A stretch of 64,000 nt of DNA from assembly GCA_014529385.2 (NCBI GenBank), contig CM043946.1, forward strand, positions 33,994,558 to 34,058,557, read 5' to 3'. The position numbers and the translations under genes were made by a program. A model generated the notes under the pieces. The model saw only the letters and a program-made list of their open reading frames with translations, was not told the DNA's origin and made no database searches. Source of the DNA: Adiantum capillus-veneris (lineage: Eukaryota; Streptophyta; Polypodiopsida; Polypodiales; Pteridaceae). This document shows positions 45,095 to 56,629 of the stretch, one piece after another (position 1 is the first letter of the stretch; each line of letters starts with the position of its first letter).

Positions 45095-45620
45095 TTAGAC
45101 TTGTCTAATTTTCTAAAAGGATTCCAAGATGTGTTCATTGATGATATCCCTATGGACTTACCTCCAAAACAAGGGGATGATGACCATCGAATTGAGCTCC
45201 TACCAGAAAGCTCACCGCCTAACAAGACTCCTTATCAAGTTTCCCAAGCTCAACAAGATGAGATCATGAGGCAAGTACAAGAATTGGTAGACAAAGGGAT
45301 AGTGAGGCCTAGCTCCTCTCCCTTTTGTTCTCTAGTCTTTTTAGTGCAAAAGAAAGATGGTACATACCACATGTGTGTGGACTATCGAGCACTAAACCAT
45401 ATCACTATCAAAAACAGATTCCTTGTACCTCACGTAGAAGATCTATTTGATAAGCTACAAGGCTCTACCTACTCCATTAAGATTGACCTTAAAAGTGGCT
45501 ATCATCAAATAAGGATAGTGGATGAAGATATCATAAAGACCGTATTTCGTACAACATTTGGTCTTTATAAATATATGGTCATGCATTTTGTCTTGAACAA
45601 CACAATCAAGTGGATAATGC
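45095..45620 (+). pseudogene. Gypsy reverse transcriptase, N-terminal half only
   Basis: A frame beginning with LSNFLKGFQDVF leads into RT: the ELVDKGIVRPSSSPFCS block (about 45281-45331), VQKKDGTYHMCVDYRALN (about 45341-45394) and IDLKSGYHQIRI (about 45482-45517). After GLYKYMVMHFVL (about 45560-45595), where the family continues to the catalytic YxDD, the sequence changes to unrelated residues ending at 45691. The catalytic motif and everything beyond are absent, so the truncation point is at about 45600. Confidence 0.85.
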
Positions 45621-45681
45621 GGTGTTGTTTGCGGGTCGCCGCGACGGATGTCCATAGAATAGCTCTCAAGCATCAACATAA

Positions 45682-48125
45682 AATTAGCTAGTCATTGGGT
45701 TAGTTGAGCCAAAAAAATAAAAATAAAATAAAAAATATAAGTATATTATGGCCCATGCGTATGTAAATATTTTTTTGTATATAGGGCCTAAATAAAAGAT
45801 TTTTTCATAATTATTTTGGTATTTATTTAAATATTTTTACCTAGGTGTGTGTTATTTATGCTCTGTACATTGCCTCACCATTACCACAATTTTTCCTTAC
45901 CATTTTTCATACTCTTTATTCCATATAGAAATATTTTCATGTAAGCTTCTCTTATATTTGGTGTAACTCCACCCCAACAAAAATAAAAAAAAAACTAGTT
46001 TTATTTATGTGTACATTTTTTCACTATTGTGATTTTTCCCTTCCTACATCTATTTTGTTTTTTTTTTTTTTCTAAAAAATTAGAACACCAAAAATATTTA
46101 TCTTTTTATGGTAGCCTCATAATGAGAGAGATTGCTTTTGACCCCTTGATATTTTTTTCCACTTATATTATTTATATTTGACATGTACATATTTTTTAGA
46201 CCCCTCAATATTTGATTTTCTTAGTTGTACTATTCACTTATATCATGATCTCAACAATATCTTCAATTATAGACCTACCAAATAAGGTCAAGGGTAGGTG
46301 GCATGCATACATGCACTATGGAGGGCTCACTCTTGGAGGTATTCAAAAGAATCATCCAAAGAAGGACCCCACAAGGACCTTGTGCAGTGGAAAAAAACGG
46401 TCGGTTTTGCTAAATTTTTAAAGTTCACTTGCTCTCCGAATTTGAAAAGGTGATACAAACAAAAGTTGTAGCTCGTGGGCTGAACTTTTGCCTCAAATGT
46501 TTTCATATTTTTTTGAGCTACGAGCTGTGAGCTATGATGTTATTAGTGGACCCCAGTTTTCCCATGTTATGCAGCCACACTCTCTCTTCCACTTTATCAT
46601 TTTTCTCTTTCACACACACTTCTCCACTCATCATCCCCACCTCTCTCACCCCTCCTCTCTGCACCCTACTCACCTTATCCTCAACCTTGAAGAATAAGAG
46701 AAACCATGGTGAACTCAACTCATACCTCCCACACACAATTCCATTCCAAAATTGACCACCTAGTCTCATTTTTCCTCCTCCAAATTACCCTTATCTATCA
46801 AAAAAACCACAAAATTCAGCCTCTTCTCTTAAAAGACAGCATCATGGTGGTTGATTACTCAGCTTCAATTACCTTGTCTCTCAATGAAGGTCAAGAGTGG
46901 AGAAAAAATGTACCGTCAAAGCTAGTGGACCGTCAACAAGCGTCAAAATTGGCCCTACTCAAGACACTTGGAGCATCAACCTTGTAAGAAATCCACCTTT
47001 TCTTACCTCTTAAGAGTTTTTCTTCCTTAGTTGTATCCTACATGGATACTCCCATTGTAAATATCCAATTCCATTTGTAAATTAATACTAACTCTACTAA
47101 CACTAACCCACTATGAAAAGTCCTATCACCTCCATTTCTCTCCTCTCTCTTTCCCCACCAACTTCTTGATAATTCCAAGAAAAAGAAATTAGATAAAATT
47201 GCTGAAAATCTAACCCAACCATGGTTAGAGGAGTAACCCTAGCCTTCAAAATTGCTATAAAAGGAGGGTGTAGCTAGCACAAAAGGGGGAAGCCATAAGC
47301 AAGAGCACTATGCTATAGCTTGAGAAGCCAAGCTCAACCTCTCTAGAAGGAGCTCTTGAGTGGAAGCTCATTGTCTTATGCATGTGCATGTGTTGTAATA
47401 GGGGATTAGCAAGGGAACTCTATGCCATTGTAAGAGAGAGAGTGATCATTCAATTGAGAGTAGGAAATCTATCATTTCTCCTACTAGTGTAAGCCCAACA
47501 TTCGCTGAATCAAGGAGGGTGGATTTGGACTAAGCTTGGATACTTTGTCTCCCTTTCAACGTGAAGTAATGGACAACAATGATGCGTAAGTGTCTTGGTG
47601 TTTTTTGTTAAGTTCTTGATAGCTTGTCTCTGGTGTTGTCATCAATCTAGCCATAAATCCCACATACTGTAAGAGGGCGACAGGGTGGAGAGGACTCCCC
47701 TGGCCTTAAGACAGTGATTGGGGTGGCTTTTCTTGTGATGTGTTGTGGTGAAATTTATGCAAGCTATGTTGAACAAATACTAATCTCACTTTGATTTGTC
47801 ATGACAGATTTGTAAGAAGGCATTAATGCAACAAGCACCCCCTCCCCCTTTCTCTCTCTTTCTTAAATATATAGTTGTGTTTGCTTGATCATTGCCGATA
47901 CGTTTCAAAGCAGCCCGAGCACTATCTCTCTCTCTCTCTTTCTCTCTCTCTACGCGTCCTAGTTCGCATCCAAAACTAGGTGGTGCCCCAAATTTGTGTA
48001 GGGTTAGGTTGCGGGTTTGTGTGTGTGTTTGTTGTTTTTTCCAACCCCAACCCAATTGAGCAGCACGGGAGCCTTGAAGGGTGTCTAGAGGTTGCTCTTC
48101 TTGTTGCCCGCCCCGGACCGCCTCA
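45682..48125 (+). repeat. LTR A, lacking its first ~150 bp
   Basis: Homology to LTRs B and C begins at AATTAGCTAGTCATTGGG; the first 150 bp present in B are replaced by unrelated DNA. A TATA box lies at 47256-47264 and a CT run at about 47922-47950. A 93-codon frame (46706-46987) is conserved in LTR B but stops early in LTR C; I regard it as incidental. Confidence 0.9.
47256..47264 (+). promoter_or_regulatory. TATA box of LTR A
   Basis: TATAAAAGG, conserved at 55760-55768 (LTR B) and 59682-59690 (LTR C). It implies a U3 of about 1.7 kb. Confidence 0.65.
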
Positions 48126-48128
48126 AAT

Positions 48129-48146
48129 TGGTGCCCCCACTGAGGA
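48129..48146 (+). promoter_or_regulatory. Probable primer-binding site of the Tat-like element
   Basis: TGGTGCCCCCACTGAGGA begins three bases after LTR A. The position and the TGG start fit a primer site; I could not name the tRNA. Confidence 0.55.
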
Positions 48147-48212
48147 ACGGCTTGTGTATTTTTGTGTAGAATCAACCTTTAGCATAGTCAAGTAGTTTGC
48201 ATGAATCACTAA

Positions 48213-48653
48213 AATTTGTATGATCCCTTCATTCCCATTGCAAGGCAAAAGGTACACATAATTGTTAGTACTAAGTTGCAATTTCAACGTGTCATTCGTA
48301 GAATTTTAGGTCCTCTTAGGTTGGCCGAGATAAACGCTTCAGTAAATCCTTTTATTTTGCCTCTCATTAGGTACGACCTTAGTTTGGACGTCTATATTTT
48401 TGTTTTGTTTTAAGCATTAGGTCATGCATAGACCATGGATAATGGCCCAGGAATAGAGGTTTTCCCCTTCCATTTCACTCCACACATTATAATAAACATT
48501 GCAATTAGTAGGAAAATCCATTTTCAACAACGTATGGTGTTCATGTTTGGTGCCCAAAGAGTAGGAGAAATTCTCGCATCACCAAACCCTGTCATCCTAC
48601 CTCTTATTGATTATCATAGGTCGTTTGATGTGAATATCTTTATTTTGTTGTAG
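48213..48653 (+). pseudogene. Two related short leader ORFs upstream of gag
   Basis: Frames 48216-48413 and 48435-48653 are in the same reading frame as gag and encode similar peptides. Shared blocks include R-(L/V)-(A/G)-E-I-x-A-S-x-N-P and ILPLI-x-Y, then DV-x-IF-x-L just before each stop. They appear to be an old tandem duplication of a leader-encoded peptide of about 60 residues. I do not recognise the family. Stops are TAA (48411), TAG (48429) and TAG (48651). Similarity at protein level with diverged DNA suggests past coding selection, or they may be a decayed N-terminal extension of Gag. Confidence 0.5.
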
Positions 48654-48737
48654 AATAGATTGCAAGCTAGAAAACATTATTGTGTAAATCTTTTTAAGAA
48701 AGAAAAACAAAACAGGTGTCACTTTGAAATCAATTCA

Positions 48738-51700
48738 ATGGAAAGACAACGCCAAATGTCTGGGTATCCTCTTTTCTTTGGAGAGCCTGGAGAGGATGCA
48801 GAATTATTTTTAGCAAATTTCAAGATGTCTTGCCGTATCAAGAGGATAGTAACCGATCAAGAACGTGTAGAAATGTTTGAGGTGGTCCTTAGGAAAGATG
48901 CTAGTACTTGGTTTGACTCTTTGCCTGAGGAAGTTAAGGGGAATTACACAGAAGTTTTGAATCGTTTTAAGAGATACTTCTTTGATCCCCAAAACACTCA
49001 AAAACTATGGCAAGACATTGTTTCTCATAAGCAAAAAGACTTAGATGACTACTACTTGTACAAGCAAGAGTTTCTACGTCTTTGGGGTCTATGGATACGA
49101 AATGTTGCTAACCCTGGTGATGGTGCAGAATTTCTAAAGAAGGAGAGGTTCATAGCCGGACTCTTTCCTGACCTTAAGGTAAAACTTGAGGCGGGTGCAC
49201 CTGCTACCTTTGATGCAGCTGAAACTAGGGCTGCTGAGAAATATAGGAAACTCAAGTGCTTAAGGGGAGAGGTTCCAATAGAAGGTCTTAGACCAAAAGG
49301 TAAGTCACAAGCATCAACATCGAGGGAGATTCCTGAGGTAACGGCGGAAGTAATTGAGAAGTTAAATGAATCTTTAAGCAGCCTGTCAATTCACCTTGCA
49401 CAAGCTGTAGGTCCAAAGGGACAAGCAAAGAAGTCTGAAGAGCGAGATCCACGACCTAGGAGAGTCTTGCAATGTTGGAATTGCGGAGAGTCTGGACATG
49501 GGATGTATAATTGTCCTTGGCCCCGTGGGGAGCCAGGGAGACCTAACTTGAATTACCCAGGGATGAATGCAGGTGAAGGAACTGGTCAACAACCAAGGCT
49601 TCTACAAAGACCAAATGGACCAAGACCACCTCCACAAGGGGTAGAAGGAGTTCCACCTTTGCCAGATCCAAATGTGCATGTGGTAGAGGTGACAAACTCA
49701 AATGAGGTTGACATGGAAGCCAATGGCGTTAAGCGTGGCCGAGGAAAAGGTAAAGAGAAAGAAGGAGTCACATCACAGAGTGACCATGGACAAGGCAAGA
49801 AGGAAAAGGAGACCAAGGAAGCTAAGAGGACTCGACGTCGTATCAATCTCCAAGACTTCCCTCTTGGACATGGTATGGCTCCATACAACCTGTTGGAAGA
49901 CATGCGAGGTAAGGGTCCTGATATCTCATGGCCTCAGTTTCTCGCATTATGCCCACAAGTAAGGAGGGATTTAACAAGGGCAGTTAGCACTAGGAGAAAG
50001 GTAAAAGAGAGTGTGCCTGTTGTAAAAATTGCACAAGCTGAAATGAATGAGGACATTACACCAGTGCTAGACTGTTACATCAAAGGAAGATTGGTTAGGA
50101 AAGGTCTAGTGGATGGGGGTGCACAAATTTGCATCATGACAGAGGGACTCATGCAAAGACTAGGCATGCACATCCATGAGACACCTGAAATCAAAGTCAA
50201 GATGGCAAACAATAGCAAGGCTAGGTGTGTAGGCATTTGTAAAAATGTCTTTGTAGAGGCCTTTGGCATTAAGAAAGCGGTGGATTTTTATGTTATGTCG
50301 ACCAAGGGAAGTGGTTATCCATTTATCCTAGGAAGACCATGGCTAATGAAAATGCGAGCTTTGCAGGATTGGGAGAGTGGGAAATTAATTTGCAGGAATG
50401 ACAATCATAAGAAGGTTGTCTTTGACATGAAGGAGCAACGCCAAGAGGAGCTCCATGAAGAATCATCTCAAAGTGAGACGGAAGAAGGTTGGACCGATAG
50501 CACTTCAGAAGAAGAAAGTAGCGGCAGCATTACTGAAGAGGAGTCTTCCATCGAAGTCATGGGGGTAAGGTTTAAGCCAAGCAACCAAGAGACCTCTTGT
50601 CAAGGCTTGGAGGAGGTAGGTCCTCAAGAGAACGAAGGTGTTCAAGATGAAGGGATGCTGGAAAGTATGCTATCAACAACACTTACAAAGGATGAAAGAG
50701 AGGAGTTCAAATGTGTGCTAAGGAAGTTTCCTAGGCTTTTTGCTAAAGACTACACCGATGTGCGTGGAGTAGATGCTGTTCAACACAAAATTGAGTTGAA
50801 GCCAGAGGCCACACCTAAGGCTCAGAAGCTACGAAGGCTAGGAGTCATCAAGGAGCAGGCTTTACTCAAGGAGGTAAGAAAGCTTCTAGCAGCAGGTTTC
50901 ATTTATCCAGTGGATAATTCAGAGTGGGTCTCTCCCGTTGTTGTCACTCCTAAGAAAAACGGAAAGTGGAGGGTGTGTGTGGATTACCGTCCACTCAATG
51001 AGGCAACAAAAAGAGATCACTTTCCCCTCCCATTTCAGGATGAGATACTAAATGAGGTAGCTGGTCATGAGAAGTACACTGTGTGTGATGGCTACTCAGG
51101 CTACTTTCAAATAGGTATCGCATTGGAAGATCAATTGAAAACAACCTTTATCACTCCTTGGGGTTGTTATGCTTTTAGAGTCATGCCATTTGGTCTGACA
51201 AATGCTCCTGCAACATTCCAACGTTTCATGAACATGGTATTTCAAGCATTCTTTGGAAAGTCAATTAGGGTGTTCATTGATGATTTCTGCATTTATAGCT
51301 CAAAATCATTGCATCTACAAAGGGTAGAAGAAGGTTTAAAGAAGCTCTACGACATGGGAGGTCAACTCAACCCCGACAAGTGCCACATAGGTGAGGATGA
51401 AGTGATCTTGCTCGGTCACAAGGTTTCCTATAAAGGCATTGAGGTGGATCCTTCAAAGGCAAAGGCTCTTATTGAGCTCCCATCACCGAAGAGTCTTAAG
51501 GAGGTCATCTCTTTCATTCAGAAGGTGAAGTATATGTCACGCTTCATTCACTTAGCCTCGGAGTTGCTTCATCCTTTGCAAAAGTTGACACAACAAGTAG
51601 AATTTGCATGGTCTGATGAGCTTGAAGAGTATTTTTGTAACATTAAAGTCATTTTGTCAGAGCTACCAACACTCATGCCTCCTTGTTGGGAGTACACATT

Positions 51701-52547
51701 CTTTGTTAGCTCTAGTGTTGGAAGGGAAACAATTGGTGCTATGTTGCTACAACAAGATCCCCACAGTACAAGGATGCGACCCATCTACTTTGCTAGTAGG
51801 GTCATGAATGCTTTGGAGAGAGACTACACAGAAGCAGAACTCATGATGCTTTCTCTCATGTTTGCGGTGAGAAAGTTTAGATCCTACCTGCTACCAAAAC
51901 CTTTTGTAATTCTCACTGCAGAGAATTTGTTCCCTTGGGTGTCATTTCAAATGAATCTTAGTACTAGGATCTCAAAGTGGATTATGGAGTTGCAAGAGTT
52001 TCAATACTCCTTCAAGATAGAAGATAGTGTGCGTACACAATTGGCAGGGATTCTCACTTATAGGGTGCATGAAAAGGAGATTAAGGTGCCTGAAGTAAAG
52101 ACCCTACCATTACCACCACCAAAAAGTATTCCTAATGCTTTTACCTTGTTCTTTGATGGAGCTTTTCGTCGAGCCACAGGAAAAGTAGGGGGAGGGCTAG
52201 TGTTGCTCAACCCAAGTGGAGAGGTGGTCATGAAAGAGAAGTTCAATCTACCAAGTTCAACTAGCAACAATGAAGCAGAATATGACACACTACTTCATGG
52301 TTTAAAAATATGTATTGGCCATGGTATAAAACATCTCATGGTAAAAGGGGACGCACTTCTCATTGTGAAGCAGATTTTAGGCATCTGGGCATGCAAAAAT
52401 GAAAGACTAAGGGCCAAAGTTCATACCATCCGTAGGCTATTTAATCAATTTGAGGAGGTGCAATTATATCATATTCCTAGGAAACAAAATGAAGATGCTG
52501 ATTTACTTGCACAACAAGCCGTTGCATGTGTAAAGAAAGAAGTGTAG
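48738..52547 (+). CDS. gag-pol: Gypsy Gag-Pol: Gag, protease, RT, RNase H, second RNase H
   Basis: An open frame of 1269 residues from the ATG at 48738 (MERQRQMSGYPLFFGEPGE). Domains in order: Retrotrans_gag (about residues 10-170), zinc knuckle CWNCGESGHGMYNC (246-259), basic linker, retropepsin with LVDGGAQICIM (Asp 459), RT with VCVDYRPLN and FIDDFCIYS (catalytic Asp pair 848-849), a connection-like RNase H whose first Asp is replaced (VSSSVGRETIGAML), then a complete second type-I RNase H: FFDGAF (Asp 1140), NNEAEY, VKGDALL and NEDADLLA. Dual RNase H is typical of Tat-clade plant gypsy. The frame ends at a TAG (52545) before the integrase, which follows in the same frame. Confidence 0.93.
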   Translation: MERQRQMSGYPLFFGEPGEDAELFLANFKMSCRIKRIVTDQERVEMFEVVLRKDASTWFDSLPEEVKGNYTEVLNRFKRYFFDPQNTQKLWQDIVSHKQKDLDDYYLYKQEFLRLWGLWIRNVANPGDGAEFLKKERFIAGLFPDLKVKLEAGAPATFDAAETRAAEKYRKLKCLRGEVPIEGLRPKGKSQASTSREIPEVTAEVIEKLNESLSSLSIHLAQAVGPKGQAKKSEERDPRPRRVLQCWNCGESGHGMYNCPWPRGEPGRPNLNYPGMNAGEGTGQQPRLLQRPNGPRPPPQGVEGVPPLPDPNVHVVEVTNSNEVDMEANGVKRGRGKGKEKEGVTSQSDHGQGKKEKETKEAKRTRRRINLQDFPLGHGMAPYNLLEDMRGKGPDISWPQFLALCPQVRRDLTRAVSTRRKVKESVPVVKIAQAEMNEDITPVLDCYIKGRLVRKGLVDGGAQICIMTEGLMQRLGMHIHETPEIKVKMANNSKARCVGICKNVFVEAFGIKKAVDFYVMSTKGSGYPFILGRPWLMKMRALQDWESGKLICRNDNHKKVVFDMKEQRQEELHEESSQSETEEGWTDSTSEEESSGSITEEESSIEVMGVRFKPSNQETSCQGLEEVGPQENEGVQDEGMLESMLSTTLTKDEREEFKCVLRKFPRLFAKDYTDVRGVDAVQHKIELKPEATPKAQKLRRLGVIKEQALLKEVRKLLAAGFIYPVDNSEWVSPVVVTPKKNGKWRVCVDYRPLNEATKRDHFPLPFQDEILNEVAGHEKYTVCDGYSGYFQIGIALEDQLKTTFITPWGCYAFRVMPFGLTNAPATFQRFMNMVFQAFFGKSIRVFIDDFCIYSSKSLHLQRVEEGLKKLYDMGGQLNPDKCHIGEDEVILLGHKVSYKGIEVDPSKAKALIELPSPKSLKEVISFIQKVKYMSRFIHLASELLHPLQKLTQQVEFAWSDELEEYFCNIKVILSELPTLMPPCWEYTFFVSSSVGRETIGAMLLQQDPHSTRMRPIYFASRVMNALERDYTEAELMMLSLMFAVRKFRSYLLPKPFVILTAENLFPWVSFQMNLSTRISKWIMELQEFQYSFKIEDSVRTQLAGILTYRVHEKEIKVPEVKTLPLPPPKSIPNAFTLFFDGAFRRATGKVGGGLVLLNPSGEVVMKEKFNLPSSTSNNEAEYDTLLHGLKICIGHGIKHLMVKGDALLIVKQILGIWACKNERLRAKVHTIRRLFNQFEEVQLYHIPRKQNEDADLLAQQAVACVKKEV

Positions 52548-54012
52548 GTCATCATGGTGGCGGCTGCTGTAAAGCAACCGAGGTACCAGGGATTGGAGTC
52601 ATTGGCTCCCATCATTGGCTACATTTTGGAGGGTGAGTTTCCACCACACTTCACAAAAGCTCAGAAGAGGAGACTCATGAAGAAGGCAAGCGCATATCTC
52701 TTCCTAGAAGGCTCCCTCTATCAAAGAGGGAAGGATCAAGTGTGCAGAAGAGTACCAACTATCGAGGAAATTCCAGCCATTCTAAAAGGATTGCATGAAG
52801 AGGCATGTGGTGGTCATTTTGCCCAAGAATGAACTGTGAAGAAGATTTTGCTTGCGGGGTATGTTTGGCCAAGCTTGCATGTGGATGTTCAACATTGGTG
52901 TAAAAGCTGTCACAATTGTCAGATAAATGGAAATAGAAGATTGGTGCATGGCCCGAGGCAAATAGTGCTTGCAAATGGACCCTTTGAAAAGTGGGGCATT
53001 GATGTTATGGGTCCTCTGCCTAGGACAAAAAATGGTAAACTCTACATTCTAGTGGCTGTAGACTATATGACTAGGTGGGTGGAAGCTCAAAGTGTGGCAA
53101 GAGTGAATGAGAGGACAGTAAGCAAGTTTGTGTACACTCACATTTGTTGTAGATTTGGCACACCTTTGGAGATTGTTTCTGATAATGGTCCAGGGTTTAG
53201 GAAGGGCTTGCTTACAGAAGTTTGTGAAGAGCTTCACATTCTACATCGTCATAGCACACCATACTACCCACAGTCAAATGGTTTGGTGGAGAAGGATAAT
53301 GGTGTCATTGTAGGAATCATTAGAAAGATGGTGCAAAACAAGACAAAACTATGGGATGACTTCTTGGATGGTGCCTTGTGGGCATATCAAACCACATATA
53401 GGGAAGCCACGGAGTTCACACCATTTCACTTGGTCTATGGTCAAGAGGCTTTACAACCAATTGAACTAAACATTCCAACAATGCGACTTCATGGCAAATC
53501 AGCACAAGATGATCAAGAAGCATGGATGGATCGACTTCTTACCTTAGCTGAGCTTGAGTGGAAAAGAGAAGCAGCATACGAGTGCTATAAGAGGAAAGCC
53601 ACACAGACAAAGGAGAAGCTTGACAAGAAACTGAAGGACAAAGGCAATCAATGAAGGAGATCTTGTGCTAAGGTATGACAATCGACTCGATAATCGTTTT
53701 GATGCCAAGTTTGAAACTAGATGGCAAGGGCCATACATAGTCAAAAAGGCTTTCAATTCAAGTTACTATCAACTTATGGAGTTGAATGGGAAAGAGCACT
53801 CCAGGAAGGTAAACGGCTATCGCTTGAAGCCTTACTTGAGTCGCCTTCTACCAAAGGATCTACCAGAGCAAAAGGCAACTATCCCATGTAAGTATTGTTC
53901 CATGAAGCATGAGTGTAACACAAAACAAAATTCCAAGGGGCCAAACAATGAAGATCTTGTCAAGGACTCTGAAGCACTCTCTTTGGAAAAGATTCTTTAT
54001 GATGGTACATGA
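52548..54012 (+). pseudogene. Gypsy integrase, unit 1 (two stops and a frameshift)
   Basis: In the same frame as gag-pol after a TAG at 52545-52547. The HHCC zinc finger region (LHEEACGGH, then CKSCHNC near 52905-52925) is split by a TGA at 52830-52832, which reads Leu in the unit 2 copy. The core keeps the DDE residues: WGIDVMGPLP (about 52995-53024), IVSDNGPGF (about 53172-53198) and NGLVEKDNG (about 53280-53306). An extra A at about 53645 shifts the frame; the C-terminal domain (DNRFDAKFETRWQGPYIVKK) continues in frame 1 to a TGA at 54010-54012. It is inactive in this copy. Confidence 0.88.
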
Positions 54013-54024
54013 ATATACCATCAT

Positions 54025-54040
54025 CCTGGGGGAGGGCTAA
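54025..54040 (+). promoter_or_regulatory. Polypurine tract before LTR B
   Basis: CTGGGGGAGGGCTAA directly upstream of LTR B; an equivalent tract (CCAGGGGGAGGGCTAA) precedes LTR C at 57956-57971. Confidence 0.75.
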
Positions 54041-56629
54041 TGATAGCCGTTTTTCGGCTCTCTGTGATTGCCATAGTGAGTTATCCCCCCTACAAAAATC
54101 ACCCAAACACTATGGCTATCCCTACCATTTCACTATATATAGGCGTATGTGAGTTAGGGAACTTTCCCCATATTTTCTTTAAAACCCTCAATTAGCTAGT
54201 CATTGGGCTAGTTGAGCCAAAAAAAAAATAAAAAATAAAAAAAATATAAGTATATTATGGCCCATGCGTATGTAAATATTTCTTTGTATATAGGGCCTAA
54301 ATAAAAGATTTTTTCATAATTATTTTGGTATTTATTTAAATATTTCTACCTAGGTGTGTGTTATTTATGCTCTGTACATTGCCTCACCATTACCACAATT
54401 TTTCCTTACCATTTTTCATACTCTTTATTCCATATAGAAATATTTTCATGTAAGCTTCTCTTATATTTGGTGTAACTCCACCCCAACAAAAATCCAAAAA
54501 AACTAGTTTTATTTATGTGTATATTTTTTCACTATTGTGATTTTTCCCTTCCTACATCTATTTTGTTTTTTTTTTTCTAAAAAATTAGAACACCAAAAAT
54601 ATTTATCTTTTTATGGTAGCCTCATAATGAGAGAGATTGCTTTTGACCCCTTTATATTTTTTTCCACTTATATTATTTATATTTGACATGTACATATTTT
54701 TTAGACCCCTCAATATTTGATTTTCTTAGTTGTACTATTCACTTATATCATGATCTCAACAATATCTTCAATTATAGACCTACCAAATAAGGTCAAGGGT
54801 AGGTGGCATGCATACATGCACTATGGAGGGCTCACTCTTGGAGGTATTCAAAAGAATCATCCAAAGAAGGACCCCACAAGGACCTTGTGCAGTGGAAAAA
54901 AACAGTTGGTTTTGCTGAAATTTTAAACTTCACTTGCTCTCGGAATTTGAAAAGGTGATACAAACAAAAGTTGTAGCTCGTGGGCTGAACTTTTGCCTCA
55001 AATTTTTCAAAATTTTTTGAGCTACGAGCTGTGAGCTATGATGTTATTAGTGGACCCCAGTTTTCCCATGTTATGCAGCCACACTCTCTCTTCCACTTTA
55101 TCATTTTCCTCTTTCACACACACTTCTCCACTCATCATCCCCACCTCTCTCACCCCTCCTCTCTGCACCCTACTCACCTTCTCCTCAACCTTGAAGAATA
55201 AGAGAAACCATGGTGAACTCAACTCATACCTCCCACACACAATTCCATTCCAAAATTGACCACCTAGTCTCATTTTTCCTCCTCCAAATTACCCTTATCT
55301 ATCAAAAAAACCACAAAATTCAGCCTCTTCTCTTAAAAGACAGCATCATGGTGGTTGATTACTCAGCTTCAATTACCTTGTCTCTCAAGGAAGGTCAAGA
55401 GTGGAGAAAAAATGTACCGTCAAAGCTAGTGGACCGTCAACAAGCGTCAAAATTGGCCCTACTCAAGACACTTGGAGCATCAACCTTGTAAGAAATCCAC
55501 CTTTTCTTACCTCTTAAGAGTTTTTCTTCCTTATTTGTATCCTACATGGATACTCCCATTGTAAATATCCAATTCCATTTGTAAATTAATACTAACTCTA
55601 CTAACACTAACCCACTATGAAAAGTCCTATCACCTCCATTTCTCTCCTCTCTCTTTCCCCACCAACTTCTTGATAATTCCAAGCAAAAGAAATTAGATAA
55701 AATTGCTGAAAATCTAACCCAACCATGGTTAGAGGAGTAACCCTAGCCTTCAAAATTGCTATAAAAGGAGGGTGTAGCTAGCACAAAAGGGGGAAGCCAT
55801 AAGCAAGAGCACTATGCTATAGCTTGAGAAGCCAAGCTCAACCTCTCTAGAAGGAGCTCTTGAGTGAAAGCTCATTGTCTTATACATGTGCATGTGTTGT
55901 AATAGGGGATTAGCAAGGGAACTCTATGCCATTGTAAGAGAGAGAGTGATCATTCAATTGAGAGTAGGAAATCTATCATTTCTCCTACTAGTGTAAGCCC
56001 AACATTCGCTGAATCAAGGAGGGTGGATTTGGACTAAGCTTGGATACTTTGTCTCCCTTTCAATGTGAAGTAATGGACAACAATGATGCGTAAGTGTCTT
56101 GGTGTTTTTTGTTAAGTTCTTGATAGCTTGTCTCTGGTGTTGTCATCAATCTAGCCATAAATCCCACATACTGTAAGAGGGCGACAGGGTGGAGAGGACT
56201 CCCCTGGCCTTAAGACAGTGATTGGGGTGGCTTTTCTTGTGATGTGTTGTGGTGAAATTTACGCAAGCTATGCTGAACAAATACTAATCTCACTTTGATT
56301 TGTCATGACAGATTTGTAAGAAGGCATTAATGCAACAAGCACCCCCTCCCCCTTTCTCTCTCTTTCTTAAATATATAGTTGTGTTTGCTTGATCATTGCC
56401 GATACGTTTCAAAGCAGCCCGAGCACTATCTCTCTCTCTCTCTCTCTCTCTCTCTACGCGTCCTAGTTCGCATCCAAAACTAGGTGGTGCCCCAAATTTG
56501 TGTAGGGTTAGGTTGCGGGTTTGTGTGTGTGTTTGTTGTTTTTTCCAACCCCAACCCAATTGAGCAGCACGAGAGCCTTGAAGGGTTTTTAGAGGTTGCT
56601 CTTCTTGTTGCCCGCCCCGGACCGCCTCA
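54041..56629 (+). repeat. LTR B, middle LTR (2589 bp)
   Basis: Complete, TGATAGCCG to CCGCCTCA. The last 80 bp resemble LTR A more than LTR C (CTTGAAGGG and AGAGGTTGCTC are shared by A and B). It is followed at once by integrase sequence without a primer site. Confidence 0.9.

Larger units (their letters stand above)
42756..45620 (+). mobile_element. Ty3/gypsy retrotransposon, truncated within RT
   Basis: Primer site, gag, zinc knuckle, protease and the first part of RT are present in gypsy order. The element breaks off inside RT at about 45600 and is followed, after about 80 bp of unassigned DNA, by the truncated LTR A of the next element. Stops and frameshifts are frequent. Confidence 0.85.

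Noticed and set aside
46706-46987. 93-codon frame in LTRs A and B
   Set aside because: Stops early in LTR C, has no domain, and lies in U3. Probably chance.
49052-50269. Minus-strand frames within the 1269-residue gag-pol
   Set aside because: Shadows of a clearly coding frame with identified domains.
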